Below are positions 24,290 through 33,179 of a stretch of DNA of 34,816 nucleotides, in pieces; the stretch's first letter is position 1; each line of letters opens with the position of its first letter. Location of the stretch: NCBI RefSeq assembly GCF_020514235.1, contig NZ_VTLB01000009.1, positions 1 through 34,816 on the forward strand, read 5' to 3'. The position numbers were made by a program, and so were the translations under genes. This stretch comes from Synechococcus sp. MU1617 (GTDB lineage Bacteria > Cyanobacteriota > Cyanobacteriia > PCC-6307 > Cyanobiaceae). The notes beneath the pieces were generated by a model. The model had not been told where the DNA came from. It searched no databases and was given only the letters and a program-made list of their open reading frames with translations.

Positions 24290-26690
24290 CTTGAGTCAAG
24301 AGGCGGATAGGGCTCAGCAGGAAACCCTTGAACTGCTGGAGTGGCATCGGGTCTGTGACCATCTCAGCGGCTTTGCCAGCACCGGCATGGGTCGTGATGC
24401 GGCCCGGGTTCAACCGCTGCCGGCCACTCTGGATGAGTCGAAACAACGCCTGGCCGAGACCGTTGAAATGGCGGTGCTCGATGACCTCACCGAAGGGGGA
24501 CTCAGCTTCCGCGGCGTGCAGAACCTTGAGCCAGTGGTGCTGCGCTGCAGCAAGGGTGGGGTGGCCTCCGGTGAAGAGCTGCTGTCCGTGGCGGAAACGT
24601 TGGCAGCGGCCCGTCGCTTGCGCCGTCAGATCGACGACCCCGAGCTACGCCCGGTGTGCACTGCGTTGATTGAAACGATGGTGACGCTGCCGGAGTTGGA
24701 GCAGCGGCTCAAATTTGCCCTCGAAGAGGGGGGCCGCGTTGCTGATCGATCCAGCTCGGCGTTGTCGGCGCTGCGGCATCAATGGAACGGGCTGCGCCAG
24801 GAGCGTCGCGACAAACTTCAGGCGTTGCTGCGGCGCCTGGCCCCATCCCTGCAGGACAGTGTGATTGCCGAGCGTCATGGCCGACCTGTTCTGGCGGTGA
24901 AGGCCGGTGCGGTGAGCCAGGTGCCCGGCCAGGTTCACGACAGCTCGGCCTCAGGCAGCACCCTCTTTGTGGAACCCCGCTCGGTGCTCACGATGGGCAA
25001 CAAGTTGGTGGAGCTGGAGTCGCGCATTCGCGATGAAGAACGCAAGGTGTTGGCGGAGCTGAGTGCTCTGGTGGCTGAAGAGGCATCCGCCCTCAACCAG
25101 CTTGTGGCTGTGCTGCGCACGCTTGATCTTGCGCTGGCCCGCGGGCGTTACGGCCGCTGGCTTGGCGGGGTGGAGCCGCAGCTTGAGCCAGCAGCGGAGG
25201 CTCCGTTTCGCTTTTCAGGTCTGCGGCACCCACTGTTGGTGTGGCAGCACAAACGGGCGGATGGGCCGCCCGTGGTTCCCATTTCGGTGGAGGTGTCGCC
25301 GGAGCTGCGGGTGGTGGCGATCACTGGGCCGAACACCGGTGGCAAAACGGTCACCCTGAAAAGCATCGGCCTTGCTGCACTGATGGCGCGCGCCGGCATG
25401 CTCTTGCCCTGTTCAGGGAAACCCTCCCTGCCCTGGTGTTCCCAGGTGCTGGCGGACATCGGAGATGAGCAATCCCTTCAGCAGAGCTTGTCCACCTTCA
25501 GCGGCCATGTGAAGCGCATCGGGCGGATTCTTGAGGCGCTGCAGCGCGGTAGTGCCCCTGCCCTGGTGCTGTTGGATGAGGTGGGTGCCGGAACGGATCC
25601 CAGCGAGGGAACGGCTTTGGCAACGGCTTTGCTCAAGGCTCTTGCCGATCGAGCCCGGCTCACGATTGCCACCACTCACTTCGGTGAACTCAAGGCTCTC
25701 AAATACGACGACGCTCGTTTCGAGAATGCCTCCGTGGCCTTCAATTCCGAGACCTTGTCTCCCACCTACGAATTGCTGTGGGGAATTCCTGGACGCAGCA
25801 ATGCCCTGGCGATCGCGACGCGCTTGGGTCTCGATTCGGATGTGCTTCACCAGGCCCAGCAGCTTCTGGCTCCAGGGGGAGATGGTGAGGTGAACAGTGT
25901 GATCCGCGGTTTGGAGGAGCAACGGCAGCGCCAACAGGCCGCGGCAGAAGATGCTGCAGCACTCTTGGCACGCACTGAGCTGCTGCACGAGGAGTTGCTG
26001 CAGCGCTGGCACAAGCAAAAGCAGCAGACCGCGCAACACCAGGAGCAGGGGCGTCAACGCTTGGAGCAGTCGATCCGCCAAGGCCAGAAGGAAGTTCGCA
26101 CGCTGATTCGCCGGCTGCGTGATGAGCGCGCAGATGGGGAAACCGCGCGGCGGGCTGGGCAACGGTTACGCAGCTTGGAGGACCATCACCGCCCCACCCC
26201 TGAACGGCGTGCACCCAAGCCGGGCTGGCGTCCGGCGGTGGGCGATCGCGTGCGCTTGCTGGCCCTCGGCAAGGCTGCGGATGTGTTGGCCATCTCCGAT
26301 GACGGCCTTCAGCTGACGGTCCGTTGCGGGGTGATGCGCACCACGGTGGATCTAGCGGCGGTGGAAAGCCTGGATGGTCGTAAGCCGGAGCCGCCTTCAA
26401 AGCCGGTGGTGAAGGTGCAAGCCCGTTCAGTTGGCGTCGGTGGTGCACAGGTGCGCACCAGTCGTAACACCCTTGATGTGCGTGGCATGCGGGTGCATGA
26501 GGCCGAAGCGGCAGTCGAGGAATGCTTGCGCAGTGCCAATGGCCCGGTTTGGGTGATCCATGGCATTGGCACGGGCAAGCTCAAGCGCGGCCTGCGCACT
26601 TGGCTGGACACTGTTCCCTACGTGGAACGGGTGACCGATGCTGAACAGGGGGACGGCGGACCGGGTTGCAGCGTTGTCTGGGTCCGCTGA
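24252..26690 (+). CDS. mutS2: Endonuclease MutS2
   Basis: Smr-domain MutS homologue involved in suppression of homologous recombination and in ribosome rescue in some bacteria; not a mismatch-repair MutS. The 812 residues show the N-terminal ETLELLEW, clamp and lever segments, Walker A GPNTGGKTVTLKSIG, Walker B LVLLDEVGAGTDPSEG, TIATTHFGELK, a long coiled-coil rich in Gln/Arg at about 550-640, and the C-terminal Smr domain (LDVRGMRVHEAEAAVEE, HGIGTGKLKRGLR). ATG 24252 overlaps the VOC gene; a TTG at the end of that gene is a possible later start. Confidence 0.95.
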   Translation: MNPPVASPPTAIDLSQEADRAQQETLELLEWHRVCDHLSGFASTGMGRDAARVQPLPATLDESKQRLAETVEMAVLDDLTEGGLSFRGVQNLEPVVLRCSKGGVASGEELLSVAETLAAARRLRRQIDDPELRPVCTALIETMVTLPELEQRLKFALEEGGRVADRSSSALSALRHQWNGLRQERRDKLQALLRRLAPSLQDSVIAERHGRPVLAVKAGAVSQVPGQVHDSSASGSTLFVEPRSVLTMGNKLVELESRIRDEERKVLAELSALVAEEASALNQLVAVLRTLDLALARGRYGRWLGGVEPQLEPAAEAPFRFSGLRHPLLVWQHKRADGPPVVPISVEVSPELRVVAITGPNTGGKTVTLKSIGLAALMARAGMLLPCSGKPSLPWCSQVLADIGDEQSLQQSLSTFSGHVKRIGRILEALQRGSAPALVLLDEVGAGTDPSEGTALATALLKALADRARLTIATTHFGELKALKYDDARFENASVAFNSETLSPTYELLWGIPGRSNALAIATRLGLDSDVLHQAQQLLAPGGDGEVNSVIRGLEEQRQRQQAAAEDAAALLARTELLHEELLQRWHKQKQQTAQHQEQGRQRLEQSIRQGQKEVRTLIRRLRDERADGETARRAGQRLRSLEDHHRPTPERRAPKPGWRPAVGDRVRLLALGKAADVLAISDDGLQLTVRCGVMRTTVDLAAVESLDGRKPEPPSKPVVKVQARSVGVGGAQVRTSRNTLDVRGMRVHEAEAAVEECLRSANGPVWVIHGIGTGKLKRGLRTWLDTVPYVERVTDAEQGDGGPGCSVVWVR

Positions 26691-26712
26691 GTTGGTTCAA
26701 CCCCTTCAATGA

Positions 26713-27891
26713 CTAACGGATCGCTTCTCCATCCGCATCAAACAACCGCCAGCCTGTGGGGTCAGGGTCGAGGTTGATGGCATCGCCGCTGTTGATGTTG
26801 ATTTCCGCTGAACATCTGACTTGGATGAGTTGATCGCAATCCAGGAGCCGACAGCTGAGGATCTGTTCATTGCCCAGGCGCTCGCAATGGCTCACCTCGG
26901 CCTGGAGGTTTCGGTTTGTTGGTGGTGCCAGATGCCAGTGTTCAGGTCTTAACCCTGCGGTGAGATGTTGGCCTTCACGTTGAAGTAAAGGCTCGACCAT
27001 TTCGCCTTCAACTTGTATCCGCTTACTGCCCAAAATGAGGGTTGCATTCGGTCCCACTGTTACGGGCAATAAGCCCATTGCCGGGCTGCCAATGAACTGG
27101 GCTACGAAGATGTTGGAGGGCCACTTGTATAACTCCATCGGTGTCCCCAGTTGTTGCAAGCGCCCTTGGTTCAACACCGCGATGCGATCACCCATGGTCA
27201 TTGCTTCCACTTGATCATGGGTGACATAAACCGTTGTTGTGCCCAATTCGCGCTGCAGCTCGACGATTCTTTGGCGCGTGCTCGTTCTGAGTTTTGCGTC
27301 GAGATTGCTAAGCGGTTCATCCATCAAGAACACCTCAGGATTGCGTGCCATGGCACGCCCGAGGGCGACCCGTTGTTTTTGTCCGCCAGACAGTTCCTTT
27401 GGCCTTCTGTCGAGCAATTCCGTTAGTTCCAGAGATCTGGCAACGGTGTTCACCCTGGTTTCGATTCGTTCTTCTCTTACCGACTGCACCCTCAGTGATT
27501 GGGGCAACGCGCGCGTGGATCGAAAGGCTTGGTCTTGGATCCGCTGGAATGTTGATCTTGCCTGGCTTCTGCGCAGTCCGAAGCTGAGGTTGTCCCGCAC
27601 GCTGAGATGCGGGTAAAGCGCATAGCTCTGGAAAACCATGGCGACGTTGCGGCGCGCCGGCGGAACATCGCTGATGGGCCGGGTTCCGATTCTGATTTCG
27701 CCGTTGGTGGGATTGTCGAGACCAGCGAGCAGTCTCAGCAAGGTGCTTTTGCCGCACCCCGAGGGACCGACAAGCACCAAAAACTCACCATCGATAATCG
27801 TCAGATTCAACTGACGAATCACCTCAACGGGATCTCCGCCACCGCGTCCTGGGAAGGTCTTGCTGAGGTCTTCGAAACGGACGCCGGCCAA
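26713..27891 (-). CDS. ggtA: ABC transporter ATPase for sugar/osmolyte uptake, GgtA-like
   Basis: MalK/UgpC-type ATP-binding subunit of 392 residues. Walker A GPSGCGKST at 42-50, Q-loop Gln88, signature LSGGQ at 167-171, Walker B VFLMDEP at 187-193 and TOBE-type C-terminal barrels from about 250. Residues about 109-140 form an Arg/Gln/Ser-rich insertion absent in MalK. In cyanobacteria the orphan member of this group is GgtA, which energises glucosylglycerol uptake; no permease or binding protein is encoded here, so the assignment is by family. The start TTG 27891 is the only ordinary start before an upstream stop. It diverges from obgE with a 58-base spacer. Confidence 0.85.
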   Translation of the reverse strand: MAGVRFEDLSKTFPGRGGGDPVEVIRQLNLTIIDGEFLVLVGPSGCGKSTLLRLLAGLDNPTNGEIRIGTRPISDVPPARRNVAMVFQSYALYPHLSVRDNLSFGLRRSQARSTFQRIQDQAFRSTRALPQSLRVQSVREERIETRVNTVARSLELTELLDRRPKELSGGQKQRVALGRAMARNPEVFLMDEPLSNLDAKLRTSTRQRIVELQRELGTTTVYVTHDQVEAMTMGDRIAVLNQGRLQQLGTPMELYKWPSNIFVAQFIGSPAMGLLPVTVGPNATLILGSKRIQVEGEMVEPLLQREGQHLTAGLRPEHWHLAPPTNRNLQAEVSHCERLGNEQILSCRLLDCDQLIQVRCSAEININSGDAINLDPDPTGWRLFDADGEAIR

Positions 27892-27949
27892 CGGCAGAGC
27901 TGCAGCGGCTGAATCTTAGGGTTAAGGACTGGATTCAGCCGGAAGCACC

Positions 27950-28939
27950 GTGCAGTTCATCGATCAGGCACGGATCACGGTCCGAGGCGGTCGCGGCGGC
28001 GATGGCATCGCTGCATTTCGCCGTGAAAAGTATGTGCCGGCTGGAGGCCCTTCCGGAGGTGACGGCGGTTGTGGGGCTCCCGTGGTTCTGGAGGCCGATA
28101 GCAATCTGCAAACCCTTCTCGACTTCAAATACAAACGCCTGTTCGCTGCCGATGACGGGCGACGCGGTGGCCCGAACAAATGCACCGGTGCATCCGGGAA
28201 AGACTTGGTGATCAAGGTTCCTTGCGGCACGGAGGTGCGCCATCTGCGCACCGGCATTCTTCTGGGCGACCTAACAGCGCCGGGGGAACGTCTCACCGTT
28301 GCCTTTGGAGGACGAGGTGGTCTGGGCAATGCCCATTACCTGAGCAACCGCAACCGCGCGCCGGAGAAATTCACCGAGGGGCGAGAGGGTGAGGAATGGC
28401 CCCTGCAGCTTGAACTCAAGTTGCTGGCTGAAGTTGGCATCATTGGTCTTCCCAATGCAGGCAAGAGCACCTTGATCGCCGTGCTGTCGGCAGCGCGGCC
28501 CAAGATTGCCGATTATCCGTTCACTACTCTGGTCCCCAACCTTGGTGTGGTGCGCCGCCCCAGTGGAGATGGAACCGTTTTCGCAGACATTCCAGGCTTG
28601 ATTGAAGGGGCCGCCCAGGGTGCTGGTCTTGGCCACGACTTTCTGCGTCATATCGAACGCACCCGTTTACTGATCCACCTCGTGGACGCTGGATCCGAGG
28701 ATCCCGTGGCTGACCTGAACGTCGTCCAGCAGGAGCTGGAGGCCTATGGCCATGGTCTTGTTGATCGACCACGGTTGTTGGTGATCAACAAGCAGGAGTT
28801 GGTGTTAGAGGAGGATCTCCCCACGTTGCGGCAAAACCTTGAAGCAGCGAGTGGTCGTCCCGTGCTCTGCATTTCTGCAGCGATGGGAACCAATCTCGAT
28901 CAGTTGCTGTCCGAAACCTGGGCTGAGCTCGGGGTGTGA
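27950..28939 (+). CDS. obgE: GTPase ObgE/CgtA
   Basis: Essential ribosome-associated GTPase involved in 50S assembly and stress signalling. The 329-residue protein has the glycine-rich Obg fold at about 1-158 ([20 protein letters not shown]) and a G domain with G1 GLPNAGKST, switch [13 protein letters not shown]3 [16 protein letters not shown] and G4 NKQE, but no C-terminal extension beyond the G domain. Start is GTG 27950, with GGAAG seven bases upstream. Confidence 0.96.
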   Translation: MQFIDQARITVRGGRGGDGIAAFRREKYVPAGGPSGGDGGCGAPVVLEADSNLQTLLDFKYKRLFAADDGRRGGPNKCTGASGKDLVIKVPCGTEVRHLRTGILLGDLTAPGERLTVAFGGRGGLGNAHYLSNRNRAPEKFTEGREGEEWPLQLELKLLAEVGIIGLPNAGKSTLIAVLSAARPKIADYPFTTLVPNLGVVRRPSGDGTVFADIPGLIEGAAQGAGLGHDFLRHIERTRLLIHLVDAGSEDPVADLNVVQQELEAYGHGLVDRPRLLVINKQELVLEEDLPTLRQNLEAASGRPVLCISAAMGTNLDQLLSETWAELGV

Positions 28940-28963
28940 GCTGAGCTCCAGACAATCTTCATG

Positions 28964-28996
28964 TGATCAGCCACGTCAATGCTTGTGGGTTGATCA
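28964..28996 (+). other. Imperfect hairpin between obgE and a small gene
   Basis: TGATCA-G-CCAC (28964-28974) and GTGG-GT-TGATCA (28985-28996) can form a stem with a 10-base loop. No T-tract follows, so it is not a clear terminator; it may be a processing or regulatory structure in the 5' region of the small gene at 29032. Confidence 0.35.
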
Positions 28997-29031
28997 GGTG
29001 CGAGCCATAACGGGGATGTCTCTCCCATGAC

Positions 29032-29214
29032 ATGACCTTCTACACCTGTCTGGACAACAAGGGCGATGTGATCGCCCGGTGCCAAACGAAAGAGTCTGTT
29101 GCTGTACTTCAACGCATGGGACGTCCCATCGCTGAAGTGAAGGCGATGCGTCTCGAAGAGGCTGTCGTCTGCAGCCTGACCGGCAGCCCCTCTGACTACA
29201 ACGAGGACTACTGA
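29032..29214 (+). CDS. Small conserved protein of unknown function
   Basis: The 60-residue frame starts at ATG 29032 with GGGGA about 15 bases upstream. It has two cysteines (YTCLDNKG and VVCSLTG), a central helix-like RMGRPIAEVKAMRLEEA and an acidic end SDYNEDY. It has no signal peptide or membrane segment. The pattern of a compact beta-helix protein suggests a real gene, but I do not recognise a family. It converges on cp12 with 30 bases between. Confidence 0.65.
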   Translation: MTFYTCLDNKGDVIARCQTKESVAVLQRMGRPIAEVKAMRLEEAVVCSLTGSPSDYNEDY

Positions 29215-29228
29215 GCCCTCGTTGGATT

Positions 29229-29256
29229 TACGACGTTTGTTGATTCAGTCGTCGTA
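29229..29256. terminator. Possible shared hairpin between converging genes
   Basis: TACGACG (29229-29235) pairs with CGTCGTA (29250-29256) around a 14-base loop. It lies between the small gene and cp12 and covers the last codons of cp12. No strong T-tract is present on either strand. Confidence 0.3.
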
Positions 29257-29463
29257 GACGCGGCACTCATCGGCATCGGGATTGGCCTCGCAATGCAGCT
29301 CCAGGGAGGTGGGGTCGTGGCTGTCGCCGGGGTGGTGTTCCTTGTATTCCTCTAGCGACTTCAGCTCATCGGTGAGGTGACGAACCTTGGCCTCGTCTCC
29401 AGCTGCCTTGGCAGCTTCGATTTCCGATTGATCCTGCTGGATGTGTTCGTCGATGGACTTCAT
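29245..29463 (-). CDS. cp12: CP12, Calvin-cycle regulator
   Basis: Small disordered protein that, when oxidised, bridges phosphoribulokinase and glyceraldehyde-3-phosphate dehydrogenase and inactivates both. The 72 residues from ATG 29463 end with the diagnostic HCEANPDADECRVYDD, which holds the C-terminal cysteine pair and the GAPDH-binding tail. The N-terminal cysteine pair and the usual AWD-type core are absent; residues 1-45 instead form a charged helix (SIDEHIQQDQSEIEAAKAAG). PRK binding may therefore work differently. A TTG seven codons upstream is a possible alternative start. Confidence 0.92.
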   Translation of the reverse strand: MKSIDEHIQQDQSEIEAAKAAGDEAKVRHLTDELKSLEEYKEHHPGDSHDPTSLELHCEANPDADECRVYDD

Positions 29464-29601
29464 GAATTGAGACCGTGGCCTCAAGGCACTTTACGGCGAT
29501 TCATCGGTTTTGGAGTGGTGGAATCCCGCCCCATGACCATCCGACAATGTTGATCTGAAGTGGCGGTAGCCGTAGCTACAACCATGGCTCCAGATCGTTG
29601 A

Positions 29602-31503
29602 TCAGGGCGTCAATTCGCTGAGTTCCAGCCAGCGTTCTTCGGCCTGTTCGATGCGGGAGATCAGATCAGCCAGCTCAAGGCTCAGCTTGGCCATGTCAGC
29701 GCCCGCTTGGGTCATCTGTTGCTCCAGGTCCTCTTTCTTCAGCTCCAGTTCAGGCAGCTGTTGATCAAGAGCCGCAAGCTCCTTGTTTTCCTTGAAGTTT
29801 CGACGCCGAGGACCGTCGCGCTTGCTTTCGCTGCTGCGCTCTGGTTTTGGTGTGGTGGGTTTGCTCGCCTGGTTTTGGCTGCGTTCTTCCTGACGCTGCT
29901 GCTCCAGAAATGCGCTGTAGTTCCCTTCAAACCGATTGAGCCGTCCTTGGTCGAAACAGAACAGACGATCAACGGTGCGATCGAGGAAGTAGCGGTCGTG
30001 GGAAACAACGATCACGCAGCCCCGGAAGTCCTCAAGAAAGTCTTCGAGAACGCTGAGGGTTTGAACATCCAGATCGTTGGTGGGTTCGTCCAACAGCAAC
30101 ACGTTGGGCGCCTGGATCAGCATCCGGCAGAGGGTGAGGCGACGGCGCTCGCCGCCGGAGAGCTTGGCCAAGGGGCTGTGCTGCTGGCCCGGTGGAAACA
30201 AAAAGCGTTCCAGAAGCTGGGATGCGGTGACCTGTTCACCCCCTAGATCGATCCGGCTGGCGGCTTCTTCCACGAACTCGATCACTTTGCGATCGAGCCC
30301 CCTGCCTTCGTTGAAGGCTTCGGTGTGCTGGTCCAGGTAGCCGATGTGAACGGTCTCTCCAAGGAGCAGGCTGCCCTGGGTGGGCTCGCGCCGTCCGGCG
30401 ATGAGATCAAGCAGGGTGGATTTGCCGCTGCCGTTGGGGCCGATGATGCCGATTCGGTCTTCGGGGCTGAAGCTGTAGCTGAAGCCATCGAGGAGTGGGC
30501 GACCACCCTGGTTGCCATCGGCTGTGACGCCAACGGCTTCGGCTTCGATCACCTGTTTGCCGATGCGCCGGCTGATGCCGGTCATCTCCAGCTTTGCTTT
30601 GGCCTGATTGGGTTTCTGCTCACGCATCGCTTCGATGCGTTGCAGCCGCGCCTTCTGTTTGGTGCTGCGGGCCTTGGGGCCCTGGCGCAGCCATGCCAAT
30701 TCGCGGCGAAGCACGCTTTTGAATTTGGCTGCTGAGGCTGCCTCTGAGGCATCTTCTTCCGCTTTGTGCTGCAGAAAGGTGCTGTAATTCCCTTGATAGG
30801 TGCGGGCCTGGCCTCGGTCCACCTCCACCATCCGCCGCGTCACCCGATCGAGCACGTAGCGGTCATGGGTGACCAGCACCAGAGCACCGGGATAGCGATC
30901 CAGCCAGCTCTGCAGCCATTCAACAGCAGTGGCATCGAGATGGTTGGTGGGCTCATCCAGCAGCAGCACATCGGGGCAAGCCACCAGGGCTGATGCCAGG
31001 CCCACCCGTTTGCGGTAACCGCCGGAAAGGTCGTCGACCGGGCGCTGGAGATCGCTGATGCCCAATTTCTGCAGCACTTCCCGGCATTGCTGCTCCAGGC
31101 TCCAGGCGTCCTCTTCATCCATGCGTTGGCTGAGCTGACCCAGCTCCGCCATCAGCGCTTCATTGCTGGGGTCTGCGGCAATGGCGTCGCTGAGAGCGCT
31201 GAAGCGCATCAGCAGATCCCGTTTGGCGCCACAGCCCTCCAGCACCTGCTCCATCACCGTGAGCCCCGGTGTAATTCGGCTCTCCTGACCCACCAGCTCC
31301 ACCCGCAGCCGGGGAGAACAGCGGCGTTCTCCCTCACCGAGGGGTTCCTTCCCCGCCAGAACTTTCAACAGCGTTGATTTGCCGGCGCCATTGGGGCCGA
31401 TCAGGCCCAGCCGCTCGCCATCCCCAATGTGGAGGTCGAGATCGGAAAAGAGGGTGCGGATGCCGAAATCCTTGGCCGCACCCACCAGGCTGATCAGACT
31501 CAC
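29602..31503 (-). CDS. uup: ABC-F ATPase, Uup type
   Basis: Soluble duplicated ABC ATPase of 633 residues; the ABC-F family acts at the ribosome, and Uup has also been linked to recombination intermediates. The first Walker A is GPNGAGKSTLLKVLAG at about 36-50, with signature DLSGGYRKRVGLA and LLLDEPTNHLD; the second set is GPNGSGKSTLLDLIAG, KLSGGERRRLTLC and LLLDEPTNDLD. A coiled-coil C-terminal domain (about 560-633) is typical of Uup. The start is GTG 31503, overlapping the stop of the membrane-protein gene; the frame is open further upstream but that part is antisense noise. Confidence 0.93.
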   Translation of the reverse strand: MSLISLVGAAKDFGIRTLFSDLDLHIGDGERLGLIGPNGAGKSTLLKVLAGKEPLGEGERRCSPRLRVELVGQESRITPGLTVMEQVLEGCGAKRDLLMRFSALSDAIAADPSNEALMAELGQLSQRMDEEDAWSLEQQCREVLQKLGISDLQRPVDDLSGGYRKRVGLASALVACPDVLLLDEPTNHLDATAVEWLQSWLDRYPGALVLVTHDRYVLDRVTRRMVEVDRGQARTYQGNYSTFLQHKAEEDASEAASAAKFKSVLRRELAWLRQGPKARSTKQKARLQRIEAMREQKPNQAKAKLEMTGISRRIGKQVIEAEAVGVTADGNQGGRPLLDGFSYSFSPEDRIGIIGPNGSGKSTLLDLIAGRREPTQGSLLLGETVHIGYLDQHTEAFNEGRGLDRKVIEFVEEAASRIDLGGEQVTASQLLERFLFPPGQQHSPLAKLSGGERRRLTLCRMLIQAPNVLLLDEPTNDLDVQTLSVLEDFLEDFRGCVIVVSHDRYFLDRTVDRLFCFDQGRLNRFEGNYSAFLEQQRQEERSQNQASKPTTPKPERSSESKRDGPRRRNFKENKELAALDQQLPELELKKEDLEQQMTQAGADMAKLSLELADLISRIEQAEERWLELSELTP

Positions 31504-32138
31504 GGTGTGCCAGCGGGCAGTTGACCGTCCAGATAAGCAAACACGCTCTTGTCGCCCACATCCGCTGCCGCATCCATCCCGAATTTGCGCAGGGCCAGCA
31601 GCACCAGCAGCAACGCTGCACACTCCAGGAGAGCCAGGCAGAGGGGGCCATTGATTACCCCCATCAGGTGCCCGAGCAGCGCTGCAGGCAGCAGCAAGGT
31701 GAGGCCGATCGCCTCGGGTCGTTGGAAGCAGAAAAACTCCTTGAAGCCGATGCCGGCCAAGGCGGCAAACAGCGGGCCGATGGCCAGGATCCAGATCGGC
31801 TGATCCCGTAGGGCGGAGAGCGCTTCGGTGGGGCCGGCCTGCAGCAGCAGTGCCCCCCAACCGATGCAACCGCTGAGCCAGAACAATTGAAGGGCGCGGT
31901 GCAAGGGACGGAGATAAATGTGAATCCAGCGGAGCGCCAGGCCCAGGGCCGTGGCCATCGGCAGCACCCAGAGCCATGCCCAGGGGTTATCGGTTTGCCA
32001 CCACTGCAGCACTCCGGCGGCCAGGCTGAGGCCGGTGATTAACAGGGCGATTCGATAGGAACGCACCTCCAGGCGATCGGCGGCGGTGATCGAGTAGGTG
32101 CCATAGACACCTTCAAAAGTTGGATCTGCGCTGGTCAT
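31500..32138 (-). CDS. DUF2301 integral membrane protein
   Basis: A 212-residue protein with a soluble N-terminus (FEGVYGTYSITAADRLEVRS) and about six hydrophobic segments (for example RIALLITGLSLAAGVLQWW and ALGLALRWIHIYL). The FxGVYGxYxIT start is the mark of the DUF2301 family, found in cyanobacteria and plants; its function is unknown. ATG 32138 overlaps the upstream gene in ATGA, and its own stop overlaps the Uup start in GTGA, indicating a coupled three-gene unit. Confidence 0.85.
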   Translation of the reverse strand: MTSADPTFEGVYGTYSITAADRLEVRSYRIALLITGLSLAAGVLQWWQTDNPWAWLWVLPMATALGLALRWIHIYLRPLHRALQLFWLSGCIGWGALLLQAGPTEALSALRDQPIWILAIGPLFAALAGIGFKEFFCFQRPEAIGLTLLLPAALLGHLMGVINGPLCLALLECAALLLVLLALRKFGMDAAADVGDKSVFAYLDGQLPAGTP

Positions 32139-33109
32139 CCCGACGCTGCCGTGCTGTTTACCAGTGTGCTCAGGTCGGGACCGGCTGGAACAATCCCGCC
32201 GGGATTGAGGGGGAACAATGCACCGAAGTAATCGTGTCGCCAGGCGTTGCCGTCGCAAGTTTCCGCCACGCCCGGTAGGGCGTAAAAGCGTTGTCGCCAG
32301 GCCCAGAGTTGCGGGTAGTGCCAGAGCGGGTGCCGACTGCAGCCGAACAGTGGGGTATAGACCAGCTCCCATCGGATCAAGGTGGGGAACAGCCGCACGT
32401 CAGCCAGGGTCAGTGTTGTGCCGCACAGCCATGGACCATTGGTTGCGAGGCTTTGCTCCACCGCATCGAGGGCGGCAAAGAGATCGGCTTCAGCGCGGTC
32501 GTAGGCCGCTTGGTTGCGGGCGAAACCGCAGCGGTAAACCCCATCGTTGATGGCCGGTTGCAGCAGCTGCTGCCAGGCCTGGATCTTGTCGGTTGATTCC
32601 GCCGGTGCCAGGTCAACAACCCCGTCTTGATGGGGCCAGCGGTTTAACAGGTCCACCAGTGGAGCACTGTCATTGCCCAGCAGGGTGTGGTTTTTGGGAT
32701 CCACCAGCACAGGCACGGTGGCCCGGTAGCTAGGGGGGGCGCCGCAGTGCTGATACAACTCCAGCAACGTTGCGCACCCCTCCCAGGCTGGATTGAGGGC
32801 CCAGCGTCCAGCGTTGTGATCCGCCTGTGCCATCAGGAGGCTGACGCTGTCGTGCAGATGGCGCAGCTGATGCACCAGCCAGGTGCGATGGGCCCAAGGG
32901 CAACTGCGCCCGATCACCAGCAGCGGCCGTTGGCCGGCGCTGCGCTGGAGCAGGTCCGCGGGGTTCAAGGCCGGCGGGGTGAGCGGATCGCTGCTTGGTC
33001 GGATGTAATTGCCGGCCGCATCGGCTGGGCCCAGCCCACCCATGAGCCGTTGCCATTGCCATCGCCAGCTGCGACGGGCGGCCGTGACCACGACAGGTGG
33101 GATCGACAT
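32135..33109 (-). CDS. Glutathione S-transferase-like, glutathionyl-hydroquinone reductase family
   Basis: Xi-class GST family protein of 324 residues; members reduce glutathionyl-hydroquinones. The thioredoxin-fold domain has the catalytic Cys70 in the signature GRSCPWAHRTWLVH, TVPVLVDPKN and NDSAPLV. The all-helical C-terminal domain (about 180-320) contains NQAAYDRAEADLFAALDAVE. Quinone or quinol-glutathione adducts would be expected substrates in a photosynthetic cell. It heads the minus-strand set with DUF2301 and Uup. Confidence 0.85.
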   Translation of the reverse strand: MSIPPVVVTAARRSWRWQWQRLMGGLGPADAAGNYIRPSSDPLTPPALNPADLLQRSAGQRPLLVIGRSCPWAHRTWLVHQLRHLHDSVSLLMAQADHNAGRWALNPAWEGCATLLELYQHCGAPPSYRATVPVLVDPKNHTLLGNDSAPLVDLLNRWPHQDGVVDLAPAESTDKIQAWQQLLQPAINDGVYRCGFARNQAAYDRAEADLFAALDAVEQSLATNGPWLCGTTLTLADVRLFPTLIRWELVYTPLFGCSRHPLWHYPQLWAWRQRFYALPGVAETCDGNAWRHDYFGALFPLNPGGIVPAGPDLSTLVNSTAASG

Positions 33110-33179
33110 GGCGCGGTTTGGATCGCTTTCATCCTCGCTGTGACTCGTGCTTCAGTCAGAACTTGGTTCGCTGTGGTTC

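Noticed and set aside
31504-31977. 158-residue upstream extension of the Uup frame
   Set aside because: It lies antisense-free but out of frame within the DUF2301 gene on the same strand, has low-complexity Pro/Gly/Arg composition, and GTG 31503 gives the normal Uup N-terminus.
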